From assembly GCF_001953055.1 (NCBI RefSeq), contig NZ_CP019044.1:1984001-2048000 (forward strand): a stretch of DNA of 64,000 nucleotides, written 5' to 3'. Position numbers and translations under genes: made by a program. Below are positions 15,392-23,894 of the stretch, piece by piece. The stretch comes from Salaquimonas pukyongi. GTDB taxonomy: Bacteria; Pseudomonadota; Alphaproteobacteria; Rhizobiales; Rhizobiaceae. The notes under the pieces were generated by a model. It was not told the DNA's origin and made no database searches. It saw only the letters and a list, made by a program, of their open reading frames with translations. Position 1 is the first letter of the stretch. Every line of letters begins with the position of its first letter.

Positions 15392-17830
15392 ATGAGCGCA
15401 GCGTTACCCAGCCACGCCCGGGCCGTGGTCATCGGCGGAGGCCTCGTCGGTTGTTCAATCCTCTATCACCTGTGCAAGCTTGGCTGGAAGGACGTCATCC
15501 TGCTTGAGCGCGATGAACTGACCTCCGGTTCCACCTGGCATGCTGCCGCAAACCTTCACGGCCTGCACGACACCAACAACATCTCCAGGCTGCAATATTA
15601 TACGATGAAGCTCTACAAGGAGCTGGAAGCGGAAACCGGTCAGTCCTGCGGTGTTTTTCAACCCGGTTCGCTTTATCTGGCCCAGACCAAGGACCGCGAA
15701 CACCAGTTGCGCATACAGGCCGCCAAGGCGAAAACGTTTGGCGTTGATTTTTTCGAGCTGACCCGTGCCGAGGCGGAGGAAAAGCACCCGCTGGTAAATT
15801 TCGACGGCATTCGATGCATCATGTTCGAGGCCGATGGCGGCAATGTCGATCCTTCCGGCGTTACCATGGCCTATGCCCAGGGCGCCCGCCAGATGGGCGG
15901 CAGAATTGAACGCTTCTGCCCGGTTACCGCCACCACCCAGCAGGCCGACGGCTCCTGGCATGTGGAAACGCCCAAGGGCCGCATCCATGCAGACGCGGTG
16001 GTCAATGCGGCCGGCCTTTGGGCGCGTGAAGTGGGGCAGATGGCGGGCATCGACCTGCCACTCCAGCCCACCGAACACCAGTATCTCGTCACCGAAACGA
16101 TCGCCGAGATCGCCGATATGGGCCGCCGCCTGCCCTCGGTTGCCGACCGCGATGGCGAATACTACATGCGCCAGGAAGGCCTCGGCCTGCTGGTCGGCGC
16201 CTATGAAAAGAACGGCAGATTCTGGGCCGAGGACGGCACGCCGATGGATTTCGGCCATGAACTGTTCCCCGACGACCTTGAGCGTATCTCCGAAAACTAT
16301 CTGCGCGCCTGCACCCGGGTGCCGGTGCTGGAAAATGCCGGCGTCAAGCGTGTCATAAACGGGCCGATGATCTGGTCGCCCGATTCAGCCGCCCTGTACG
16401 GCCCGGTGCCGGAGTTAAGGAACTACTGGTGCTGCAACGGCATCATTCCGGGCTTCTCGCAGTCGGGCGGGCTTGGCTCCATGCTGGCGCAGTGGATGGT
16501 CGAGGGTGAACCTGAACTCGACATGTTCCCCTGGGATCTTGCCCGCTACGGCCTCGACTGGACGCTCAAGAGTTTCGTCAAGGCGAAGGTCATGGACGCC
16601 TACTCCCACCGCTTCAAGATTCACTTTCCTTATGAGGAGCGCGAAGCAGGCCGCCCGGTGCGCACGCGCCCTGCCTATGAAAGGCAAAAACAGCTCGGCG
16701 CCGTCATGGGCCTCAACTATGGCTGGGAACATCCGCTATGGTTTGCCGGTGAGGGCCGCGAAGCCGGCGAAACCTATGGCTTCGAACGCCAGGACTGGTT
16801 CAACGAGGTCAAGCGCGAATGCGCCGCATTGCGCGAAAACGCCGGCATTATCGACGTTTCCAACTTCGGCAAATACGAGATCAGGGGCAAAGGCGCGCGC
16901 AAATGGCTCGATGCCATCGTGGCCAACCGCGTGCCCACCGAGACGGGCCGTTCCTGCCTGACGCCCATGCTTGGCGTGCGCGGCGGCATTGCCGGTGATT
17001 TCACCATTACCATGCTGGGCGAAGACCACTATTACATGGTCGGCTCGGGCATTGCCGAGCGCTACCATCAGCGCTTCTTCAACATGGTGGAACGGCCCGA
17101 AAGCGTATCGTTTCAATCGCTGACGGCGGCCAAAACCGGTTTCAACGTCGCCGGTCCCAAATCCCGCGAACTGTTGCAGCGCCTGACCAATGAGGATTTG
17201 TCCAGTGACAACTGGAAATTCATGCACTCCAAACGCCTGCCCGTCGCCGGCATCGACGCCATCGGCCTGCGCGTTTCCTTCACCGGCGATCTTGGCTGGG
17301 AGCTTTACGTGGCCGAGGCCGATCAACTGGCGCTCTATGAAGCGCTGCTTGAGGCAGGCCGCGACCTGGGCGCCATTCCCGTGGGCGGCCGCTCGCTGCT
17401 CTCCCTGCGCGTTGAAAAGGGCTACGGCTCCTGGAGCCGCGAATACTCCCCGGAATACTGGCCACAGGAAGTCGGCCTCGACCGGCTGGTGAAGGAGGAC
17501 AAGGGCGAGTTTCTTGGCCGCGAGGCGTGGCTGAAACTGAAGGACCAGGCGCCACGCGAGAAACTGGCGATCTTCGAAGTGGAAACCCCGCACAATGCAG
17601 ACGCTGCGGGCGGCGAACCCATCTTCACCCCTGACGGCAAGCCGGCCGGGCGCGTTTCTTCCGGCGCCTATGGGCACTCGGTCGGCAAGTCATTGGCGCT
17701 CGGTTTCGTCAAATCCGAACTTGCCGAACCCGGCAGCGAGTTCGACATCGCCATTCTGGGCTTGCCTCACCGCGCGAAACTGCTCCCTGAACCCCCGTTC
17801 GACCCGAAAGGCGAACGGCTGCGGGGGTGA
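15392..17830 (+). CDS. FAD-dependent dimethylglycine/sarcosine dehydrogenase-like protein (DAO + GcvT), copy 1
   Basis: The intact 812-residue protein has an N-terminal DAO domain (about 1-380; VVIGGGLVGCSILYHL) with TSGSTWHAA, where the His is the likely covalent FAD site. A short FAO_M segment follows, then a GcvT aminomethyltransferase domain (about 440-690) and a GcvT C-terminal barrel to the end. Family enzymes demethylate dimethylglycine, sarcosine or related N-methyl compounds and pass the one-carbon unit to tetrahydrofolate. The ATG at 15392 has GGAGG upstream; an ATG at 15380 sits inside that site. The Gly after TWHAA in the other three copies is Ala here. It stands alone between a MITE-like repeat and a convergent MerR gene. 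The substrate is inferred. Confidence 0.88.
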   Translation: MSAALPSHARAVVIGGGLVGCSILYHLCKLGWKDVILLERDELTSGSTWHAAANLHGLHDTNNISRLQYYTMKLYKELEAETGQSCGVFQPGSLYLAQTKDREHQLRIQAAKAKTFGVDFFELTRAEAEEKHPLVNFDGIRCIMFEADGGNVDPSGVTMAYAQGARQMGGRIERFCPVTATTQQADGSWHVETPKGRIHADAVVNAAGLWAREVGQMAGIDLPLQPTEHQYLVTETIAEIADMGRRLPSVADRDGEYYMRQEGLGLLVGAYEKNGRFWAEDGTPMDFGHELFPDDLERISENYLRACTRVPVLENAGVKRVINGPMIWSPDSAALYGPVPELRNYWCCNGIIPGFSQSGGLGSMLAQWMVEGEPELDMFPWDLARYGLDWTLKSFVKAKVMDAYSHRFKIHFPYEEREAGRPVRTRPAYERQKQLGAVMGLNYGWEHPLWFAGEGREAGETYGFERQDWFNEVKRECAALRENAGIIDVSNFGKYEIRGKGARKWLDAIVANRVPTETGRSCLTPMLGVRGGIAGDFTITMLGEDHYYMVGSGIAERYHQRFFNMVERPESVSFQSLTAAKTGFNVAGPKSRELLQRLTNEDLSSDNWKFMHSKRLPVAGIDAIGLRVSFTGDLGWELYVAEADQLALYEALLEAGRDLGAIPVGGRSLLSLRVEKGYGSWSREYSPEYWPQEVGLDRLVKEDKGEFLGREAWLKLKDQAPREKLAIFEVETPHNADAAGGEPIFTPDGKPAGRVSSGAYGHSVGKSLALGFVKSELAEPGSEFDIAILGLPHRAKLLPEPPFDPKGERLRG

Positions 17831-17866
17831 ATCACGGTGAACCGCCGGGGCCTTGTCGACTGAAGA

Positions 17867-18289
17867 TCAGTGTTCGCCCTCGCACAGTTCGTGATCGGCG
17901 AGTGCGCGGATGATGTGGCATTCGCCCACCGTGCCCCCGCCTTCGCAACTGGCGGCAATGCGCTGCAACTCGCCTGCCAGCTGTGTCAATTTTCTCAGGC
18001 GGCTTTCAACCGCTTCCAGATGCGCACCGGCAATGGCATGCGCCTCATTGCATTCCATGGCGGGATTTTCCGAAAGATGCACCAGATCGCGGATCGCCTC
18101 GATGGAAAGGCCCAGATCGCGAGCGTGCCGAATAAAGGAAAGCCGCTCAAGCTCGGCCTTTGAATAACGCCGCTGATTGCCCTCGGTCCGCTCAGGCGCC
18201 GCGATAAGCCCCACCTGCTCATAATAGCGGATGGTCGGCACCTTCACTCCGGCACGCAACGACAGTTCTCCAATCGACAGCATGTTCAT
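17867..18289 (-). CDS. Metal-sensing MerR-family regulator (ZntR/CadR/PbrR-like)
   Basis: The 140-residue protein has a MerR winged helix (LSIGELSLRAGVKVPTIRYYEQVGLI). Its cysteines at 80, 115 and 124 (C115-x8-C124) match the divalent-metal pocket of ZntR, CadR and PbrR; Cys136 in the tail is extra. ATG AAC ATG at 18289 is preceded by AGAGGAAAA, while longer upstream reading lacks a ribosome site. It is divergent from a transglutaminase-like gene and a cation diffusion facilitator. A MerR-type promoter with a long spacer lies between them, so it probably activates them when Zn, Cd or Pb is high. Confidence 0.85.
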   Translation of the reverse strand: MNMLSIGELSLRAGVKVPTIRYYEQVGLIAAPERTEGNQRRYSKAELERLSFIRHARDLGLSIEAIRDLVHLSENPAMECNEAHAIAGAHLEAVESRLRKLTQLAGELQRIAASCEGGGTVGECHIIRALADHELCEGEH

Positions 18290-18297
18290 TTTTCCTC

Positions 18298-18328
18298 TTG
18301 AACCTATAGCTACTAGAGAGATTAGGTT
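18298..18328 (+). promoter_or_regulatory. MerR-type promoter with long spacer, upstream of transglutaminase-CDF pair
   Basis: -35 TTGAAC (18298-18303) and a weak -10 TAGGTT (18323-18328) are 19 bp apart. The dyad CTATAG-CTA-CTAGAG sits in the spacer. The arrangement resembles ZntR/CadR operators and lies 8 bp from the divergent merR-type start. Confidence 0.6.
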
Positions 18329-18366
18329 TTCGCGAATCCCTTGGCAACCGACATTTGGAGAAACCG

Positions 18367-19140
18367 GTGACAGACACGACAGACCGATACTTGCAGCAAA
18401 CCGGGCTTCTGGATTTTCACCATCCGGCGATTGAAAGCCTCGTTGCCAAACGCGGATGGCCGGAGCTGGACGAATTCGGCCGCATCGGCGCTGCCTATGA
18501 TTTCGTGCGCAACGAAATCCGCTTTGGCTACAACCCCCGTGACGACCTGCCGGCATCTGCCGTGCTCACCCAGGGCTACGGCCAGTGCAACACCAAGGCC
18601 ACCTTGCTGATGGCGCTTTTAAGACGGCTCGGTGTTCCTTCAAGGCTGCACGGCTTTACCATTCACAAATCCCTGCAGCGCGGCATTGTGCCGGAACCGG
18701 TATACCGCTTGACACCCGATAACATTCTGCACAGCTGGGTGGAGTGCCGCTTCGGCGGGCGCTGGGCTGTGCTGGAAGGGTTCATTGTCGACGATGCGGT
18801 GTTGTCCGCACTACAGGCAGAGTTTGCCGGCAAAACGATCAAGCTTTGCGCCTATGGCGTGGGGACCGACAACCTGCCTGATCCATCGGTGACATGGCAG
18901 GGAAAAGACACCTTTATCCAGAAAACCGGCATTAACCGAGACCTCGGCCTGTTTGATGACCCGGACAGTTTTTATTCCGCACACAAACAGCAATTTACGC
19001 TGTTGTCAGGCTTGCTATACCGCTGGGTTGTGCGCCACTGGATGAACCTGCGGGTAAACAGGCTTCGGCGCGGCAAGGTGCCACCAATTCCAGGCACCGG
19101 GATTCCGGCAGGCCATGCAAACAAGGAGGCAGCATCATGA
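18367..19140 (+). CDS. Transglutaminase-like domain protein
   Basis: The 257-residue protein has the transglutaminase-core pattern: Cys74 in TQGYGQCNTKATLLMALLRRLGVPSR and His122 in NILHSWVECRF, with an Asp-containing strand after it. Bacterial members are usually cysteine proteases or amidases acting on peptides. No signal peptide is present; a hydrophobic stretch near residue 215 (LLSGLLYRWVVRHW) might associate with membrane. GTG at 18367 is chosen because GGAG lies 6 bases before it. Its stop overlaps the CDF gene by 4 bp. The pairing with a metal transporter under a MerR promoter is unusual. Confidence 0.75.
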   Translation: MTDTTDRYLQQTGLLDFHHPAIESLVAKRGWPELDEFGRIGAAYDFVRNEIRFGYNPRDDLPASAVLTQGYGQCNTKATLLMALLRRLGVPSRLHGFTIHKSLQRGIVPEPVYRLTPDNILHSWVECRFGGRWAVLEGFIVDDAVLSALQAEFAGKTIKLCAYGVGTDNLPDPSVTWQGKDTFIQKTGINRDLGLFDDPDSFYSAHKQQFTLLSGLLYRWVVRHWMNLRVNRLRRGKVPPIPGTGIPAGHANKEAAS

Positions 19141-19760
19141 GCGCAGGATGCCATAACCATGACGATGCGGTCTTCGAAGGCATGTCGGCCGATTACCGCC
19201 GCCGGCTGATCGCCGTCATTATCATCAATGCCGCAATGTTCATCGTCGAAATGACCGCCGGTTACCTCGCCCGCTCCCAGGCGCTGCAGGCCGATGCGCT
19301 GGATTTCTTCGGTGATACGCTGACCTATGGCCTGTCGCTCGCCGTCATCGGCATGCCGCTTGCAACCCGTGCCAATGTGGCCCTGCTGAAAGGCGCAAGT
19401 CTGCTGGCCATGGGAATATGGGTGCTTGGCTCGACCGTATGGAAAGTCTTTTTCACCGGCGTGCCGCAAGCCGAGATCATGGGACTGATCGGCTTTCTGG
19501 CCCTCCTCGCCAATATTGCAAGCGTTCTGCTGCTGGTTGCCTACAAGGATGGCGATGCCAATGTGCGCTCGGTCTGGTTATGCTCGCGCAACGATGCCAT
19601 CGGAAATGTCGCGGTTATGATCGCAGCCCTGGGCGTATGGGGCACGGCAACCGGCTGGCCCGACCTTATCGTTGCCGCCATCATGGCCAGCCTGTTTTTG
19701 TCCTCTGCCTGGCAGATCATCACCCAGGCACTGGCAGAACGGCGCAGCGCTGAATCTTGA
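19137..19760 (+). CDS. Cation diffusion facilitator (CDF) family metal transporter, short form
   Basis: The 207-residue inner-membrane protein has about six transmembrane segments. Metal-site motifs are ADALDFFGD in TM2 (an Asp where many CDFs have His) and RNDAIGNVAVM in TM5. The N-terminus CHNHDD could bind metal. The usual cytoplasmic C-terminal domain of CDF proteins is absent. It would export Zn, Cd or a similar ion in exchange for protons. It is coupled by a 4-bp overlap to the transglutaminase-like gene, and both are probably controlled by the divergent MerR protein. Confidence 0.83.
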   Translation: MSAGCHNHDDAVFEGMSADYRRRLIAVIIINAAMFIVEMTAGYLARSQALQADALDFFGDTLTYGLSLAVIGMPLATRANVALLKGASLLAMGIWVLGSTVWKVFFTGVPQAEIMGLIGFLALLANIASVLLLVAYKDGDANVRSVWLCSRNDAIGNVAVMIAALGVWGTATGWPDLIVAAIMASLFLSSAWQIITQALAERRSAES

Positions 19761-19785
19761 GCAGGATAAGGCAGACGGCAGTTCG

Positions 19786-20403
19786 CTACGGCTTGACTAC
19801 CGTCAACCCGAGCAACTGCCAGTTCTGCATCCCGCCCCGGTAGTAACTGATCTTCTCCGCCGGGAACCCGGCGGCAATCATAGCACGGATGGCAGTCGGC
19901 GACTGGCCGCACCAAAGCCCGTTACAAAACAGCGCCACGCGCTTTGCGCCGGTGCAGTCCCAGCCGTCGAAGTCGACCTCACAGCCGAGCCGGTCCAGCT
20001 GTTCTGCAATCACCGTATAGGGCAGGTGAATTGCGCCGGGGATCGTTCCCTTGCCATACCAGTCCGCGGTACGGCTATCGATGACAATCGCTTCGGGATC
20101 CTGCAACAGCGCAATCAATTCCAGTTCGCCGATGGTGGCAACGCCTTCGGCGGGCGTCATCGGCTGGATGCAGAACGGCGGACAGGCGCGCGACGTCTTG
20201 GCAAAGGCACCCGATATCTCGTTTTCAGTATCCTGGATACGTTTGATGGTTGTTTCACCCGTCGGCGTTTTAACCGTCACGGAAGGCATGTCTTTTGCAA
20301 TCCCGACTTCCAGCTCTTCAGCGCCTGCTAGCGCTGCTGAAAGCACAAGCAGCAAAATTCCAAGAGCAATCCCTTCCAGGGTTTTCCGCATTGTTGAGCG
20401 CAT
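19786..20403 (-). CDS. Secreted rhodanese-domain protein
   Basis: The 205-residue protein has a signal peptide (MRKTLEGIALGILLLVLSAALAGAEE), then a linker, then a rhodanese domain: VIDSRTADWYGKGTIPGAIHLPY and active loop ALFCNGLWCGQSPTAIRAM. Two cysteines lie in the loop (CNGLWC), so a thiol-disulfide role besides sulfur transfer is possible. Another pair, CPPFC, is in the linker. GGAGG stands 9 bases before the ATG at 20403; an upstream ATG touches the GGAGG itself. It would act in the periplasm. Its partner is unknown. Confidence 0.8.
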   Translation of the reverse strand: MRSTMRKTLEGIALGILLLVLSAALAGAEELEVGIAKDMPSVTVKTPTGETTIKRIQDTENEISGAFAKTSRACPPFCIQPMTPAEGVATIGELELIALLQDPEAIVIDSRTADWYGKGTIPGAIHLPYTVIAEQLDRLGCEVDFDGWDCTGAKRVALFCNGLWCGQSPTAIRAMIAAGFPAEKISYYRGGMQNWQLLGLTVVKP

Positions 20404-20492
20404 TGGTGACATCCTCCAGTCGTCGTTGAGGTTTTCTGCTTCACACAACTGGCGGGACGGCACATCAAATGCAATGCGTCCAATCGACCGCA

Positions 20493-20522
20493 CAAAAAAG
20501 GCCGGCGGATCGCCGCCGGCCT
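20493..20522 (-). terminator. Rho-independent terminator for the small membrane-protein gene
   Basis: AGGCCGGCGG and CCGCCGGCCT form a perfect 10-bp stem around ATCG. On the reverse strand it is followed by a U run (A's at 20493-20499). It lies 33 bp after the stop at 20555 and just upstream of the rhodanese gene. Confidence 0.85.
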
Positions 20523-20554
20523 GATTGTATTGCTTTTTGCTTACGCCCTGTCGC

Positions 20555-20725
20555 CTACACGCCCTTGAGCAAGCAGCCTGCAGCAAGAATAACCCAGGCA
20601 ACGGTCATGATCCAGAACGCTGAAAGCGGCAGGCCCGGAATAATCGCCAGGCCTCCAAGCAATCCGATGATGGCGATGATCACCGAAATGATGAACACGA
20701 CTGTGGTAGGTGCACTGAGAGACAT
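20555..20725 (-). CDS. Small 56-residue two-helix membrane protein
   Basis: Translation from ATG 20725 gives MSLSAPTTVVFIISVIIAII and onward to CLLKGV, two hydrophobic helices with a GGLAIIPGLP turn. AAGGAGGGG lies just upstream of the ATG and a perfect terminator follows the stop, so it is a true single-gene unit. Small hydrophobic proteins of this shape (often annotated as membrane or stress-related YqaE-like) are common in rhizobia, but I cannot assign a function. Confidence 0.72.
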   Translation of the reverse strand: MSLSAPTTVVFIISVIIAIIGLLGGLAIIPGLPLSAFWIMTVAWVILAAGCLLKGV

Positions 20726-20748
20726 GGTCCCCTCCTTGGTTTCAAATT

Positions 20749-20778
20749 GGCGATTTGCCGGAAAATCGGCGAATCGCC
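20749..20778. promoter_or_regulatory. 12-bp stem-loop upstream of the small membrane-protein gene
   Basis: GGCGATTTGCCG and CGGCGAATCGCC pair with one mismatch around GAAAAT, 24 bp before the ATG at 20725. It may be a 5'-UTR hairpin of that reverse-strand mRNA or an operator. The rest of 20726-21059, up to pyrE, holds no gene I can see. Confidence 0.4.
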
Positions 20779-21059
20779 CGTCACTCCCGCCGCAAAGGTT
20801 GTTAAACTTTGGTATGATGTCAACTTCACGACAACCCGCTTGAGGCCCCGAACCGCCAGGTTTGGCGTCAACCCGTCCACAGCTCGATGGCCCCTGCCCC
20901 GTCGCAAACGGCTGATAAACTTGCTAGAGAAATTTCGATCTTGGCGGAATCGGCAAAACCGGAATGCGTTATGCGGTTCAGCTACTTGGCGAGCGCTTTC
21001 GTTTTGACCCCCCAGGCAAACGTTCAACAAAAGAGACCCAGCCGCAGGATATCCATTCG

Positions 21060-21767
21060 ATGTTTCAAAACACCTTTCCGGACAAGGCCACGATTGCCGA
21101 ACTGACTGCGAAAATGCTGTGGGAAATCGGCGCCGTGCATTTTCGCTCCGATGAACCCTACACTTTCACCTCGGGGCTCAAGAGCCCGGTTTACATCGAT
21201 TGCCGCAAGCTGATCTCCTACCCGCGCATCCGTTCCGCGGTATCCGATTTCGGCGTCGCCACCGTGCTGCGCGATGCGGGCTTTGAAAAATACGATTGCG
21301 TTGCCGGCGGCGAAACAGCCGGCATCCCCTACGCTGCCTTCATTGCCGAACGCATGGGGCTTCCCATGATCTACATTCGCAAGAAGCCAAAGGGTTTTGG
21401 CCGCAACGCCCGCATTGAAGGCGATCTCAAGGAAGGTCAGCGGGTTTTGTTCGTGGAGGACCTGACCACCGATGGTGGCTCGAAAATCTCCTTCGCCAAC
21501 GCGATCCGGGATGCAGGCGCGGAAGTGACCGATACCTTCTCGGTCTTCTATTACGGCATCTTCAAGGACGCGCCGAGAACACTCGCCAGCCACGGCATGA
21601 AGCTGCACTATCTGACGACCTGGAAAGACGTGCTGGCAGTGGCGAAGAAGGAAAAGCTGTTCAACGCCAAAACGCTCAAGGCCGTTGAGGCCTTTCTCGA
21701 CAAGCCGCTTTCATGGTCGAAAAGGAACGGCGGCGTCGACAAGCTGCCAAGCCGGGAAAACGGCTAG
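21060..21767 (+). CDS. pyrE: Orotate phosphoribosyltransferase
   Basis: The 235-residue enzyme makes orotidine 5'-phosphate from orotate and PRPP in pyrimidine synthesis. Seen: [18 protein letters not shown] (substrate region), [35 protein letters not shown] (catalytic loop) and the PRPP signature [14 protein letters not shown]. The start at 21060 agrees with family N-termini; the open frame runs 32 codons upstream but without homologous character. It is alone on its strand, convergent with a sulfatase gene. Confidence 0.93.
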   Translation: MFQNTFPDKATIAELTAKMLWEIGAVHFRSDEPYTFTSGLKSPVYIDCRKLISYPRIRSAVSDFGVATVLRDAGFEKYDCVAGGETAGIPYAAFIAERMGLPMIYIRKKPKGFGRNARIEGDLKEGQRVLFVEDLTTDGGSKISFANAIRDAGAEVTDTFSVFYYGIFKDAPRTLASHGMKLHYLTTWKDVLAVAKKEKLFNAKTLKAVEAFLDKPLSWSKRNGGVDKLPSRENG

Positions 21768-21778
21768 AAGTAGCGGAC

Positions 21779-23134
21779 TTAATCGTTACCGTTCAGTCCC
21801 GGCGGGCCATCGGCGCCCGGCCTGGTATTGGGATAGCGCTCCATGCTCTCCTTGAAATCGGCCACCAGCCGCGAAATCGGTGTCCATACCCAGGCTTGTA
21901 CCGTGGCGATGTCGTGCTCTTCCTTCGGGTCGATGGTGATGTTGAACAGATAGGGCGATTCAAGCTTGCCCTTGCCCCCATTGACCTCCGGCTCCCAGTA
22001 ATAATGCATCTTCCAGTCGCGCCATTTAACAGCGCGCAGGTCCTCCTTGATGTAGAAAGGAAACCCTTCGCGCAGGGACTTTTCACTCTGGCCGGTGAAG
22101 AAGGGCAACTGATCAATCCCGTCAACCGGCCGGTCATCGGGCAATCCTGCCCCGCCAAGCTTTGCCAGCGTTGCAAAAAAATCCGTCACATGAACCATCT
22201 CGTTGCTGGTTTTTTCAGCAGCGATTCTTCCCGGCCATCGCAAAATGCAGGGAACACGCAAACTGCCCTCCATGGCGGTGTGGTAGGTTCCGCGCCAGGG
22301 CCCTGCCGTGCCGCGCCAGGGATTGCGGAATTCCGGCCCGTTGTCCGAACAGAAAACCACCAGGGTCGATTCCCGCAACCCAAGGCGGTCGATTTCCTCC
22401 AGCACCTCACCGACCCGATGGTCCATCTCCATCATGCAGTCCGCATTGCCGCCATAACCGCTGCGGCCCTCAAAATCAGGATGCGGCAGGGTGGGATAGT
22501 GCAGGTTGACGATCGGCATGAACAGGAAGAACGGCGATGTGCCGCTGCCGGCACGTTGCAGAAAATCCTTGCTGCGGCGGACCAGTTCCGCATCGATCAT
22601 GCGCCGCGCCGTTTCGTCATAGGCGCCTGTCTCCCGCGCCGCCTCGCCGGCCTTTCCCTCCATGATCTGGGGTATTCCCGCAACGTCCTCATCATAGCCA
22701 ATGCCGCTTTGGTAAAGCACTTCGTCTGTTGTGCGCGGAATGCCGTACCACTCATCGAAACCGCGGTCGTTTGGAAAACGCCCCGGCCGGTCGCCAAGAT
22801 GCCATTTGCCGAACATCGCGGTGGCATACCCGGCATCCTTCAGCAGCTGCGGCAAAGTGATTTCCCACGGTGAGATGCCCTGCGGCAGACCGGGCGCGAC
22901 CGATTGCAGCGCGCCGGTGCGGATCGGATGGCGGCCGGTCATCAGCGCCGAGCGGGTGGGAACGCAGTCGCTTTCCACATTGAAGTTGTGCAGCAGCAGG
23001 CCTTCCCTCGCAAAAGCATCGATCCGCGGCGTGGGCGCACCGCGCAGAGCACCGCCGCCATAACAGCCAAGCTCCCCCCAGCCGAGATTGTCCGCCATGA
23101 TGAGCACGATGTTCGGTTGTGTTTCAGCCACCAC
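21779..23134 (-). CDS. Arylsulfatase-type sulfatase
   Basis: The 451-residue protein has the metal-binding start NIVLIMADNLGWGELGCYG and the formylglycine motif CVPTR (Cys57), followed by GRHPIRTG. FGKWHLGD and FCSDNGPEF complete the alkaline-phosphatase-like core. No signal peptide is present, so it should act on sulfate esters in the cytoplasm. The start is GTG with GGAG just upstream. An anaerobic- or FGE-type maturation enzyme is needed but not seen here. It may supply sulfate or carbon from sulfated osmolytes or aromatics; the substrate is unknown. Confidence 0.88.
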   Translation of the reverse strand: MVAETQPNIVLIMADNLGWGELGCYGGGALRGAPTPRIDAFAREGLLLHNFNVESDCVPTRSALMTGRHPIRTGALQSVAPGLPQGISPWEITLPQLLKDAGYATAMFGKWHLGDRPGRFPNDRGFDEWYGIPRTTDEVLYQSGIGYDEDVAGIPQIMEGKAGEAARETGAYDETARRMIDAELVRRSKDFLQRAGSGTSPFFLFMPIVNLHYPTLPHPDFEGRSGYGGNADCMMEMDHRVGEVLEEIDRLGLRESTLVVFCSDNGPEFRNPWRGTAGPWRGTYHTAMEGSLRVPCILRWPGRIAAEKTSNEMVHVTDFFATLAKLGGAGLPDDRPVDGIDQLPFFTGQSEKSLREGFPFYIKEDLRAVKWRDWKMHYYWEPEVNGGKGKLESPYLFNITIDPKEEHDIATVQAWVWTPISRLVADFKESMERYPNTRPGADGPPGLNGND

Positions 23135-23146
23135 GTTTCTCCGCCT

Positions 23147-23194
23147 GCCTGCTTACCTGTTTGCCTGCTTACCTGTTTGCCTGCCTACCTGTTT
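23147..23194. repeat. Tandem repeat, three 16-bp units
   Basis: GCCTGCTTACCTGTTT occurs twice, followed by GCCTGCCTACCTGTTT. A partial fourth unit begins with G-TGTGCCTGCC. It lies between the sulfatase start and a terminator, probably in the sulfatase 5' leader. The unit length is not a multiple of 3. Confidence 0.85.
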
Positions 23195-23217
23195 GTGTGC
23201 CTGCCCTGCAGCCTGAC

Positions 23218-23249
23218 ACAAAAAGGCCCGCGGCTGAAACCGCGGGCCT
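23218..23249 (-). terminator. Rho-independent terminator after the coiled-coil protein gene
   Basis: AGGCCCGCGG pairs perfectly with CCGCGGGCCT around CTGAAA (23224-23249). On the reverse strand a U run (A's at 23219-23224) follows. It ends the transcript of the gene at 23278-23592. Confidence 0.85.
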
Positions 23250-23277
23250 AATTAAAACTGCCGTGTACGGCCTTGGA

Positions 23278-23592
23278 TTACTGGCTGCTCTGCTGAGCTG
23301 CTTCCAGTTCCTGAATGCGGGCTTCCAGATCGGATACCTTGCTCATCGATTCTTCAGCCTGCTGCTTTGCAGCCGCCAGTTCATCCTCAAGCGTCTTGAT
23401 GGTGGTGGCAGACTCTTCCTTGGAAGCCGTCAGTTCGCCCATGGTTTCTTCTGCCTTCTGTTTCGCAGATTCCATGGACTGTTTGGCGGCATCAAGCGCA
23501 CCCTGCAGCGTGGTAACGTCGTTCTGGGCATAAAAGTAGCCGCCCGCTGCACCGATGACGAGGGCAACGATTGCTGTGATAACGGTTTTCAT
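23278..23592 (-). CDS. Small membrane-anchored coiled-coil protein
   Basis: The 104-residue product starts MKTVITAIVALVIGAAGGYFYAQND, one membrane anchor or lipid-free signal. It is followed by about 75 residues of continuous heptad-like coiled coil rich in Ala, Glu, Lys and Gln, ending ELEAAQQSSQ. AGGAG precedes ATG 23592; a longer upstream reading is not supported. It should project a rod into the periplasm. No enzymatic domain is visible and the role is unknown. A terminator 28 bp downstream marks a single-gene unit. Confidence 0.75.
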   Translation of the reverse strand: MKTVITAIVALVIGAAGGYFYAQNDVTTLQGALDAAKQSMESAKQKAEETMGELTASKEESATTIKTLEDELAAAKQQAEESMSKVSDLEARIQELEAAQQSSQ

Positions 23593-23894
23593 GGTTTCAC
23601 TCCTGTTGATTCTGTCCACCCTGCTGAGTTTGCCCCGCGCGCCGGATTATTGTTTCAATACACACCGGTGGCAGAAAAGGACTCAGCACCATGGTTTCAT
23701 GTGCCGCATAAAGAAATTTTCTGCAGCGGCAAAGCTTTTATTTCGCCTCAATTGGCACAAATGGCGGTTTTCAGCAACGTTGCTTGAACTTTCCCACCGA
23801 TGCCCGATTGCCGAATATCGCAACACAATTGCTTGACCGGACGGCTGGCCAATGAAACCCTGAGGCAACCAACCAGCGCTGCACGGAGGGTTTC

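Noticed and set aside
23147-23194. CRISPR array
   Set aside because: Units are 16 bp and directly adjacent with no spacers; there are no cas genes.
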